9,443 nucleotides of DNA from Promethearchaeota archaeon (lineage in GTDB: Archaea > Asgardarchaeota > Lokiarchaeia > Sigynarchaeales > SOKP01). Of this stretch, positions 1-5,348 are shown in pieces (positions within the stretch are counted from its first letter, which is position 1; every line of letters starts with the position of its first letter). The stretch is taken from contig JAUWBH010000206.1 in NCBI GenBank assembly GCA_030605085.1, positions 1 to 9,443 of the forward strand, given 5' to 3'. Made by a program: the position numbers and the translations under genes. The notes under the pieces are model-generated. The model was not told the origin of the DNA. It made no database searches and worked only from the letters and a program-made list of their open reading frames with translations.

Positions 1-788
1 CTGGTGGCTGGTTTGCGAGTTGTTGTTCTCGTAGTAGTGGTGGTTGGTCTGCGAGGGGTCGTTCTTATAGGCGTTGTACTTAGGGTGTCTATTGCCCTCC
101 TACGACGAGCAATATAATCAGACGAAACTCTAGGAATGGAGCGTTTTGCTCCAAAAATTCCATACCTAATAATTAAAAATAATAAAAAAATACATAGTAT
201 AAACAGTATTAAATCAAGTGCAAAGGGAGACGCCGGATTTATCGTCCGTTGTTGATTAATAGGTGATACTATGAAATCTAACGAGGTAATAATGACGTTG
301 AAGAGTATATTATAACAAATTGCGATAAATAAAATCAAAAACGACAAAAAGATTCCAAATTTTTTTGCATCTATAGGTTTGCTCCTAAAAAGATATACAA
401 CATCAAATTTTTTAAAACAAGAATATAGTATATATAAACTGTATAGGAAATAAGGAAATGCAAAAATGATAATCCATAGACTTAGATATAAAATTGGAAC
501 ATTATATAAGAGATTATCGCCAAATACGCCTGTAAAATACCCCCAAAAGTTGTAAAAGAAACCAATAATTAAAGGAACAAAAATAAAAAAGGAAGTGTTG
601 TGCGGTGAATTATATTCACGATAACTTTTCAATTTTTGTATAAATTTGATCGTAAAAAGAAGCCAAAGGCCTATAAAAAACCAAGAAAAAAAGATACTGT
701 AAAAAGGTACTGAACTTTCTAGAAAACCATGAATTATTCCTATAACTATAAAAATTAATAATATTATAAGACTTCGAACTTTAACCAA
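1..788 (-). CDS. Multi-pass membrane protein, C-terminus beyond window (partial)
   Basis: The frame stays open for 262 codons from a TTG at 788 to the left edge, so only the N-terminal part is visible. I chose TTG because GGTGAG (802-797) lies 8 nt upstream and an in-frame TGA precedes it; no in-frame ATG or GTG lies near. Six hydrophobic stretches (about residues 6-22, 27-49, 66-89, 96-124, 144-170, 190-210) predict six membrane helices. The start (MVKVRS) and the region after the last helix (RYGIFGAKR, then four Arg at 228-231) are basic, so both ends should face the cytosol. Residues 235-262 form a Thr/Arg/Pro linker that continues off-window. It is the last visible gene of the E2-JAMM unit, starting 38 nt after the JAMM stop. 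I do not recognise the family. By position it could anchor the ubiquitin machinery to the membrane or carry an E3 domain after the linker; that is inference. Confidence 0.72.
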   Translation of the reverse strand, partial: MVKVRSLIILLIFIVIGIIHGFLESSVPFYSIFFSWFFIGLWLLFTIKFIQKLKSYREYNSPHNTSFFIFVPLIIGFFYNFWGYFTGVFGDNLLYNVPILYLSLWIIIFAFPYFLYSLYILYSCFKKFDVVYLFRSKPIDAKKFGIFLSFLILFIAICYNILFNVIITSLDFIVSPINQQRTINPASPFALDLILFILCIFLLFLIIRYGIFGAKRSIPRVSSDYIARRRRAIDTLSTTPIRTTPRRPTTTTTRTTTRKPAT

Positions 789-796
789 TTTTTCTA

Positions 797-802
797 CTCA
801 CC
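797..802 (-). promoter_or_regulatory. Ribosome-binding site deciding the TTG start of the membrane protein
   Basis: GGTGAG on the minus strand sits 8 nt before the TTG at 788. It matches the GGTGAT part of the archaeal anti-Shine-Dalgarno complement. A perfect GGAGG also lies further upstream (824-820), but no start codon opening a long frame follows it at a usable distance. Confidence 0.55.
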
Positions 803-826
803 AGATTTTTAAAGAATTTCCTCCGT

Positions 827-1603
827 TTAATCTTCGTCGTATTCGAGATAAATAGCTTTCCCTTCGATAATTGGGTTTATAAACTCTAAGATTTCAGGTA
901 GCATGCGGACATCCAAATCGCCTTTTACGCTATATGGCACGGAAAACCATTTCTGCTCTTCTAAATTTGCTCTGAAAATATCAAAACCCGTTGATGTTCC
1001 ATCAATTTGGTATGGATCGATAACAAGGGCAACTGATTTATCCCATAATTTTTGATATCTAGCTTGAGTACCCATATCTTCACTACTCATGAAGCAACCA
1101 TATGAAGGGTGAGAATGGTACCAGCCGCATATAAATAAGCCTTTTTTCTTGATATCTTTGAATGCTCTCACGTAATTTTTATAATCTTTAATTTCTGCGT
1201 AAATTGCTGTTCCATGACCCATTGGGTAGGCGTCTTCAATGTGAAGAGTAATAGCGTCTTTATCCATTTCTCCAGCTAGAAGTCCAATAATTTCAACCCA
1301 TTGCTTCCTTGGAATTTTATTATTAGCATATTTTAACGAATGACTAGCGACTTTAAGAATCGCTTTTACCGTAATAGTTATAGATTCACTGGTTTGTATA
1401 GGTTCAATAGGCACTAATTCCTTCTCTATAATTTTGGTTGGAGGTTTATCTTCTAATAAGGACGAAATTTCTTCGGATATTTCTTCTTCTTCTAATTTTA
1501 ATTCGTTGTAAATTTCTTCAAGAATTTCTTTTTTTAACTTTTCCTTGATTCGCTTTTTAATAGCTTCTTTAACTGAGTCTCGATTTACATCTTCGTTTTC
1601 CAT
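827..1603 (-). CDS. JAMM/MPN+ metalloprotease, Rpn11-like deubiquitinase
   Basis: This predicted zinc isopeptidase should remove the modifier from substrates and mature its precursor, the role of Rpn11-like proteins in archaeal ubiquitin cassettes. The 258-residue reading has a complete JAMM signature: Glu104 (WVEIIGLLAG), then HSH at 163-165, Ser173 and Asp176 in the HxHx7SxxD spacing. The stretch GWYHSHPSYGC closely resembles the Rpn11 active site, and VALVIDPYQI matches the following conserved strand. Residues 1-75 are an added, strongly charged Lys/Glu segment, probably helical or coiled coil, absent from a minimal MPN core. I prefer ATG 1603: GGTGAG (1616-1611) is 7 nt upstream. TTG 1618 or GTG 1615 would add five residues but lie on that site. 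The gene overlaps or abuts the E2 stop (TGA 1614-1612), implying coupled translation. Confidence 0.93.
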   Translation of the reverse strand: MENEDVNRDSVKEAIKKRIKEKLKKEILEEIYNELKLEEEEISEEISSLLEDKPPTKIIEKELVPIEPIQTSESITITVKAILKVASHSLKYANNKIPRKQWVEIIGLLAGEMDKDAITLHIEDAYPMGHGTAIYAEIKDYKNYVRAFKDIKKKGLFICGWYHSHPSYGCFMSSEDMGTQARYQKLWDKSVALVIDPYQIDGTSTGFDIFRANLEEQKWFSVPYSVKGDLDVRMLPEILEFINPIIEGKAIYLEYDED

Positions 1604-1610
1604 TGAAATG

Positions 1611-1616
1611 CTCACC
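1611..1616 (-). promoter_or_regulatory. Ribosome-binding site of the JAMM gene inside the E2 stop
   Basis: GGTGAG overlaps the E2 stop codon TGA (1614-1612) and stands 7 nt before the ATG at 1603. This favours the shorter JAMM start and suggests translational coupling from E2 to JAMM. The same hexamer precedes the next gene. Confidence 0.6.
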
Positions 1617-2139
1617 AACGCTTATTTGCATATTTTTTAACCAAATGTTTTACTTTCTTCTCAAATGTTTTAGGATCGTTCATAGCTTCGATAGCGGCTT
1701 TTTTGTTGAAAACATCGGTTGGATTGAAGTATTTTCCATGCGTATTTAACATTGCTGTGATTGCTTGTATGACAGTGGTAATCGTTTTTGAGGGGCTCCA
1801 CCCACCTTTCTTTCCCACATAATTCGGATCTACAAGGGCAAGACAAATATTTCGTTGTCCAGGATATTCATGGGGTTTTGCCCAAAAATTTGGGTGCCAT
1901 ATAGCCGTATGTAAGCGTACAAAAGGAGGATGGCGAGGATAGGTTGGAGGGTATTTAATTTCAAGTCTAAATAGACCTCCTTGATAAGCAGTTCCCTTAG
2001 GACCTTTTATCACAACTGCCAAATGGTCTATGCTTTTTTTTTTAGGATTAAACGGTTTTAATTGCGATATAACACCATCCTTCAATAATTTCTTCAGTTT
2101 TGCAAAATCTTGCGAAATTCTAGAGCTTCTTAAACTCAT
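1612..2139 (-). CDS. Ubiquitin-conjugating enzyme E2 (UBC fold)
   Basis: E2 takes the activated modifier from E1 as a thioester and passes it to lysines, alone or with an E3. The 175-residue protein shows the UBC landmarks in order: YPxxPP-type motif (YPRHPP, 67-72), HPN at 82-84, catalytic Cys99 (NICLALV) and WSPSKTITTVIQAI from Trp114. Two loops next to the active site are longer than usual: HPN to Cys is 15 residues where many E2s have about 8, and Cys to Trp is also 15. The second resembles the position of the UBE2G/CDC34 active-site loop, but it is basic/Gly-rich (VGKKGG), not acidic. The ATG is the only start, as an in-frame TGA lies just upstream. The C-terminus is basic (KKYANKRW). 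It has its own TATA-like site and is probably cotranscribed with JAMM and the membrane protein. Confidence 0.95.
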   Translation of the reverse strand: MSLRSSRISQDFAKLKKLLKDGVISQLKPFNPKKKSIDHLAVVIKGPKGTAYQGGLFRLEIKYPPTYPRHPPFVRLHTAIWHPNFWAKPHEYPGQRNICLALVDPNYVGKKGGWSPSKTITTVIQAITAMLNTHGKYFNPTDVFNKKAAIEAMNDPKTFEKKVKHLVKKYANKRW

Positions 2140-2178
2140 TTTACTTACTCATACCAGTAAATTGTAATTATTTTAAAG

Positions 2179-2188
2179 TATTTATAAT
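2179..2188 (-). promoter_or_regulatory. TATA-like element before the E2 gene
   Basis: The minus strand reads ATTATAAATA about 40 nt before the E2 ATG, which would place transcription start near 2155 with a leader of about 15 nt. The gap between E1 and E2 (108 bp) is otherwise very AT-rich, which lowers the specificity of the call. Confidence 0.45.
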
Positions 2189-2198
2189 ATAATAATAA

Positions 2199-2220
2199 TA
2201 ATTACTTATAATAGTAATTA
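2199..2220. repeat. Perfect inverted repeat upstream of the E2 promoter
   Basis: TAATTACT (2199-2206) and AGTAATTA (2213-2220) are perfect 8-bp arms around a 6-nt spacer. On the minus strand the repeat ends about 10 bp upstream of the E2 TATA-like box, where a regulator or TFB contact could lie. It is also 28 bp past the E1 stop. The AT-only sequence makes chance a real alternative. Confidence 0.4.
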
Positions 2221-2247
2221 AATCGAAAATTGACCTTCATAAATAAT

Positions 2248-3486
2248 TTATGTAATGTTTAACGTGATAAAAATCTCTCCATCTTTGAAACCTACAGCTG
2301 TTATCAGTTCTAAGTTTCTTAATTCATTTTTAATAGGTGTTTTTTCGAGATCTACTTCTCTAACATCTTCAAAATCCATTATCATTAGAGTTGGCTCCAT
2401 ATTTTGAAGATCTAGTTCAAAGCCCATATTTAATAGTGATTCGATTATTTCCTGGCAACGAGCTTTCTTATTAATATTGACGCTTATTCTTCTGACATTC
2501 TCGCCACATGTCAAACAATTAGGATTTCTCGGTTTTTCAATAGGGTAAAATTTCAATGTCATTGCATTAAATACAACATATAACTTAATTGGCTCACCTA
2601 ACGCTTCATTTCCGGCTAACCAATGGATTATCTTAATCGTCTCATGTGATTGAATCGCTGAAATAATAGCGTTTATAGTAATAATGCCCGGCTCATGGAA
2701 ATCAATTATTTTTATAATTTCATCTTTCGTAAAAATTGGTAGAAAATTATGTTTTGTTGCAAGGTTATTAGCGTAATCTTGAATAAATTTAACATGTTCA
2801 ACATTTTTAGGGTCCGGATCTTTATCTTTGTTTTTTTCTTTAAAAGTCATATTTGCTTTAAAAATACAATGTATTCTTTTCCTTGGAACTCCAATTACCG
2901 TACAAGCGGCCATGTCATCCATCTCTGCAAATGGAAGTGGATTACATTCATAACAGGCATTTTCGTACGGAAAAATCGTGTAAACATGCCCGTTATATCC
3001 TGCAACACCACCATCTACAAGTGGTTTTTTAAAACGAATACACTGCGCATTTAGATTTAACCTAGCATTCATCGAATCCAAACCCCCTATTATAACATCG
3101 GAAGCTTTATAGATTGCAGGATCGAGTCTTTCAAGTGATGTATGATACCCTTTAATAATAATATTAGGATTAATATCCTTCAATCTTTTTGCAGCTACGA
3201 GAGATTTCGATTCTCCCATTTTAGCTCCTGCAAAAAGGATTTGCCTATTTAAATTTGAATGTTCTATTATATCTAAATCAACCAGATCGAGATGCCCTAC
3301 TCCTAACATCGCTAAATTTTTAGCGATCTCACATCCTAACCCTCCTACACCCGCGATTAAAACACGAGAATTCTTAATTAATTTTTGAGACCAACCTTCC
3401 AACCTGAACTGCCGATCGTATAAATCTCGCTCTACAGATGTTAATTCTTTGCTAAAAAAATCAGAACCTTCTTCCAATTTCTCCAC
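2248..3486 (-). CDS. Ubiquitin-activating enzyme E1 (UBA3/UBA2-like, with UFD)
   Basis: E1 adenylates the modifier's C-terminus with ATP, captures it on a cysteine and hands it to E2. In 412 residues it shows: LYDRQFRLEGW (22-32), typical of E1 N-termini; nucleotide loop GVGGLG (46-51); LVDLDIIEHSNLNRQ (68-82); Lys94; Asp137; zinc Cys pairs C178/C181 and C324/C327; and catalytic Cys195 in ACTVIGVPRKRIHC, closely like UBA3. Residues after about 331 fit a ubiquitin-fold domain that recruits E2. All parts sit in one short chain, so it probably works as a homodimer without a separate regulatory subunit (inference). The start is GTG 3486; TTG 3477 is an alternative, since GGTGGAG (3487-3481) could act as its binding site. 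It has its own upstream promoter-like site and follows the modifier gene by 243 bp. Confidence 0.95.
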   Translation of the reverse strand: MEKLEEGSDFFSKELTSVERDLYDRQFRLEGWSQKLIKNSRVLIAGVGGLGCEIAKNLAMLGVGHLDLVDLDIIEHSNLNRQILFAGAKMGESKSLVAAKRLKDINPNIIIKGYHTSLERLDPAIYKASDVIIGGLDSMNARLNLNAQCIRFKKPLVDGGVAGYNGHVYTIFPYENACYECNPLPFAEMDDMAACTVIGVPRKRIHCIFKANMTFKEKNKDKDPDPKNVEHVKFIQDYANNLATKHNFLPIFTKDEIIKIIDFHEPGIITINAIISAIQSHETIKIIHWLAGNEALGEPIKLYVVFNAMTLKFYPIEKPRNPNCLTCGENVRRISVNINKKARCQEIIESLLNMGFELDLQNMEPTLMIMDFEDVREVDLEKTPIKNELRNLELITAVGFKDGEIFITLNIT

Positions 3487-3522
3487 CTATATTAGCCGTA
3501 ACATGTAATTGTAAAACTTTTA

Positions 3523-3532
3523 AATTATATTA
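3523..3532 (-). promoter_or_regulatory. TATA-like element before the E1 gene
   Basis: The minus strand has TAATATAATTTA about 40 nt before the E1 GTG, giving a predicted start of transcription near 3500. The whole spacer is AT-rich, so this is tentative. It fits with the oligo-T terminator after the modifier gene further upstream. Confidence 0.35.
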
Positions 3533-3607
3533 AAAAATATTAAGAAAATTAAGAATACTAAACAAAAAAATTTTAGCAATAAATTATAGTTTAATTCTAA
3601 ATAATAA

Positions 3608-3649
3608 TTAATCTGCTGTACTTGCGGGGATTATTAAAAATTCTTCATA
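3608..3649 (-). pseudogene. Decayed C-terminus of a second ubiquitin-like modifier
   Basis: About 80 nt past the modifier stop, the minus strand reads YEEFLIIPASTAD and a TAA. The intact modifier ends EVLLIPASTAGV. Seven of eight residues of L(I/L)IPASTA agree, yet serine is AGT here and TCA in the intact gene. Shared protein sequence with a different serine codon family argues for an old duplicate or paralogue, not a recent DNA copy. The frame continues upstream only into low-complexity AT sequence (IFLTIFLII), so the beta-grasp body is lost. It ends in Asp without any Gly. Chance similarity cannot be excluded for such a short match. Confidence 0.5.
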
Positions 3650-3676
3650 AATTATTAAAAAAATAGTCAAAAATAT

Positions 3677-3685
3677 AAAAAAAAA
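3677..3685 (-). terminator. Oligo-T terminator after the modifier gene
   Basis: Nine T on the minus strand, about 45 nt past the modifier stop, followed by another T7 stretch. Archaeal RNA polymerase stops at such U tracts without a hairpin. It implies a separate modifier transcript, at least in part. Confidence 0.45.
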
Positions 3686-3729
3686 GTTTTTATATTAAAT
3701 ATAAAATTTTATTTTATTTTTAGGAACCT

Positions 3730-4080
3730 CTAAACTCCTGCGGTTGACGCGGGAATAAGTAAGACCTCGTCGCCATCGCTTATACTGTAAGAATTCAACG
3801 GGGAATTCTCATCCATTGTAACTCCCCCAGCGGATAAATGAAAATCGTTAGGTTCTAACCCAAAAATATTGCCTATAGTTTGCTTGATTGCTCCAATGGA
3901 ATTACCGTCATCAACGCGTAGCTTTTGTCTTTTTTCACCAGGTCCAATAGTCGACATAAAGAAAAGATTAATTTTCTTACCTCCCGCAGAAGGAGGTGTT
4001 TTAGCTTTTACCCCTTGAGTAGGTGTTTTTTCATCAGGTTCCAAATCTTCATCAAAATTTTCGTCAAAATCTTCGTCCAT
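3730..4080 (-). CDS. Ubiquitin-like modifier with acidic N-terminal tail and ...AGV C-terminus
   Basis: This is the protein that the cassette conjugates. The 116-residue reading has two parts. Residues 1-34 are disordered and very acidic (12 Asp/Glu within the first 17 residues), then Pro/Lys-rich (KTPPSAGGKK). Residues 36-110 fit a ubiquitin beta-grasp: KINLFFMSTI, a helix around SIGAIKQTIGNIFGL, and DGDEVLLIP as the last strand. The tail is ASTAGV. A canonical Gly-Gly is missing; only Gly115 followed by Val116 is present, recalling the single exposed Gly of UFM1. ATG 4080 is preferred because GTGAT (4089-4085) lies 4 nt upstream; GTG 4089 would add three residues. Lysines in the fold are few (K50, K53, K66), limiting chain formation. 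It lies directly upstream of E1 and has its own TATA-like site. Confidence 0.9.
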   Translation of the reverse strand: MDEDFDENFDEDLEPDEKTPTQGVKAKTPPSAGGKKINLFFMSTIGPGEKRQKLRVDDGNSIGAIKQTIGNIFGLEPNDFHLSAGGVTMDENSPLNSYSISDGDEVLLIPASTAGV

Positions 4081-4123
4081 AAGAATCACAACTTTTTTTA
4101 TTTTAAAATCAATAAACTTGCTG

Positions 4124-4130
4124 TATAAAT
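4124..4130 (-). promoter_or_regulatory. TATA-like element before the modifier gene
   Basis: The minus strand reads ATTTATA 44-50 nt before the ATG at 4080. Transcription would start near 4100 and leave a leader of about 20 nt containing the GTGAT ribosome-binding site. Confidence 0.45.
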
Positions 4131-4236
4131 AATATCGTCTGATTTATTTTAACTTTTCTCTTTATATTATTAGATAGATAGCCATTTCTAATCTTTAATT
4201 AAATAATAAAATTAATAAAAATTAAACTAAAAAGCG

Positions 4237-4247
4237 AAAAAAAAAAA
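4237..4247 (-). terminator. Oligo-T terminator after the 77-residue gene
   Basis: Eleven T followed by CGCTTTTT on the minus strand, about 42 nt past the stop at 4289. It separates this gene from the modifier gene, so the 77-residue gene is probably transcribed alone. Confidence 0.5.
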
Positions 4248-4288
4248 GTCTTAGGTTGATATAATATGAACTTAGACGATTTAAAAAG

Positions 4289-4522
4289 TCATTTCTTCCT
4301 GAGTCCTAAGAAAGAATGATAATCTATATTCATCTCTCTAAGATCAGAAACTAAGTCTTGTGTTCGAAACAAATCTCTTTCAGAACTAAGAATTCCAGCA
4401 AGCTCTGTTAGAGCTTTCAGATCAAGGGAATCATGAAGACCTAAAGCATGCCGAAAGTCGGAATATAACTTTCCAGTTAAACCAATTAAATCGGTAAATA
4501 AATCATATTTGATTACTCTCAC
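4289..4522 (-). CDS. Small helical protein of unknown function, 77 residues
   Basis: I do not recognise this protein. It is mostly amphipathic helix (for example LKALTELAGIL and TQDLVSDLREM), has no Cys, no signal peptide and no membrane segment, and ends LGLRKK. It is therefore not the small RING protein known from some archaeal ubiquitin cassettes. GTG 4522 is the only start in frame: a TAA lies six codons upstream, and an overlapping ATG (4524) reads straight into TGA. It has the best TATA-like box of the locus (CTTTATATTT, 4574-4565), an inverted repeat at the expected transcription start and an oligo-T stop behind it, all supporting expression. Codon use resembles the neighbours. A regulator or adaptor of the cassette is possible from its position only. 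Confidence 0.6.
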   Translation of the reverse strand: MRVIKYDLFTDLIGLTGKLYSDFRHALGLHDSLDLKALTELAGILSSERDLFRTQDLVSDLREMNIDYHSFLGLRKK

Positions 4523-4537
4523 ATTTTTATAAAAAAA

Positions 4538-4558
4538 TTATTTTCTACGAGAAAATAA
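4538..4558. repeat. Perfect 9-bp inverted repeat at the predicted start of transcription
   Basis: TTATTTTCT (4538-4546), spacer ACG, AGAAAATAA (4550-4558). The repeat lies between the TATA-like box (4574-4565) and GTG 4522, across the expected transcription start near 4543. That is a classical archaeal repressor position. Alternatively it forms a leader hairpin. Confidence 0.5.
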
Positions 4559-4564
4559 ATCAAT

Positions 4565-4574
4565 AAATATAAAG
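4565..4574 (-). promoter_or_regulatory. Strong TATA box of the 77-residue gene
   Basis: CTTTATATTT on the minus strand, 43-52 nt before GTG 4522. It fits the archaeal TATA consensus well and predicts a leader of about 20 nt. Confidence 0.55.
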
Positions 4575-4807
4575 AAAGCAGACTTACATTTTTTTAAAAA
4601 CATAGAGGGAAAATAAATGAAAGTGGGACCCTATTGGCTTTATTTTGTTCTCTGCGTAATATTTGAGGAATAGATTTTTGATCCTAGAATTTTGCTAAAA
4701 TTTAAGACTCTTTTTTTATTTAAATAGTTTGTTTCTAATTTGTGTATTATAAACTAAGTCGAAAATAAATTTGCATGAATATATAACTAAAAAATTAATA
4801 ATACAAA

Positions 4808-4909
4808 TTAAGAAAAAGTGGTGGTTGTATTTCTTAACGATTTTAATTTCCCTATGGAAGAAGGTATTTCTTTTAATTTATTGTTAGAGAAATCTATTTC
4901 TTCTAAAGT
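4808..4909 (-). pseudogene. Antisense leucine-rich-repeat fragment
   Basis: The minus strand encodes 33 residues between two stops. TLEEIDFSNNKLKEIPSSIG is a clear repeat of the LxxLDLSxNxLxxLPxxI type, followed by KLKSLRN, the start of the next repeat. It is of the same class as the intact LRR gene at 5395 but on the opposite strand and with different wording. A TAA (4912-4910) directly precedes it and TAA 4810-4808 ends it after TTTTFS. I read it as the remnant of a second LRR gene. Confidence 0.7.
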
Positions 4910-4981
4910 TTAAAAAAGGGAGAAGACAAACCAGAAGAAGAGGCAGAGGAAACAGCAGAGGAAATTACAGAAGAAGACTAA
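4907..4981 (+). other. Short acidic reading frame, possible C-terminal tail remnant
   Basis: After an in-frame TAA (4904-4906), the plus strand reads SLKK and then an acidic run (GEDKPEEEAEETAEEITEED) to TAA 4979-4981. There is no start codon of its own. It looks like the acidic tail of a lost protein, stuck to the antisense LRR remnant. Alternatively it is a purine-rich repeat without coding value. Confidence 0.3.
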
Positions 4982-5107
4982 TAAGAAATTAAAAATTTTT
5001 TTAATAGTCAATCTCACGACAATCAAATGATATTTGTCATCATTATTTAAAGCCTCACCTATTCCTCTTGCTGTACTCTCAATGTATCTCAAATCGATTG
5101 ACTTCAT
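4910..5107 (-). CDS. Doubtful small ORF with hydrophobic C-terminus
   Basis: It would encode 65 residues from ATG 5107 (or 66 from TTG 5110). AAGGAG lies 12 nt before the ATG or 9 nt before the TTG, a real point in favour. The first 37 residues look ordinary (MKSIDLRYIESTARGIGEAL...), while the rest is an extreme Phe/Leu/Cys run (about residues 38-65). That run is simply the complement of the purine-rich acidic frame on the other strand. Its stop TAA is immediately followed, in the same frame, by the LRR scrap, so it may be the 5' part of a broken gene. A genuine tail-anchored membrane peptide is the less likely alternative. Confidence 0.25.
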   Translation of the reverse strand: MKSIDLRYIESTARGIGEALNNDDKYHLIVVRLTIKKIFNFLLVFFCNFLCCFLCLFFWFVFSLF

Positions 5108-5224
5108 CAAGATGTCGGTCTCCTTTATAGAAGAACAATGTAAAAGTTTTCAAACATATTATTTGTAGTTCTAAAACATTAATTTTCATTTTTTCTTTTA
5201 TTTTGAAACAATAACTATTAAAAT

Positions 5225-5247
5225 TTCCTATACAAAAAGTATAGGAA
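5225..5247. repeat. Perfect 9-bp hairpin upstream of the LRR gene
   Basis: TTCCTATAC (5225-5233), loop AAAAA, GTATAGGAA (5239-5247). Ten T follow on the plus strand at 5272-5281. It could be a terminator of a transcript entering from the left, or an operator for the LRR promoter about 90 bp downstream. The G/C pairs in an AT-rich spacer make chance less likely. Confidence 0.5.
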
Positions 5248-5339
5248 TTAATCTAAAAATTTAAATTAAAATTTTTTTTTTGTAATATTATATACAAAAT
5301 CTTTTTGATTAACTTTTGGAGAAGATGAATTAGTATTTA

Positions 5340-5348
5340 GTATAATAT
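5340..5348 (+). promoter_or_regulatory. TATA-like element before the LRR gene
   Basis: GTATAATAT about 50 nt before the ATG at 5395 predicts a leader of about 25 nt that contains GAGG (5380-5383) and AAGGA (5386-5390) as ribosome-binding site. Confidence 0.4.

Noticed and set aside
2749..3054. Plus-strand ORF of 101 codons
   Set aside because: It lies antisense inside the E1 gene, is Phe/Cys/Trp-rich and has no family likeness; a shadow.
3925..4128. Plus-strand ORF of 67 codons
   Set aside because: Antisense to the modifier gene, low-complexity basic/aromatic; a shadow.
4617..4667. 16-codon ORF with GAGGG upstream
   Set aside because: Too short, no homologue recognisable; in AT-rich spacer such a signal occurs by chance.
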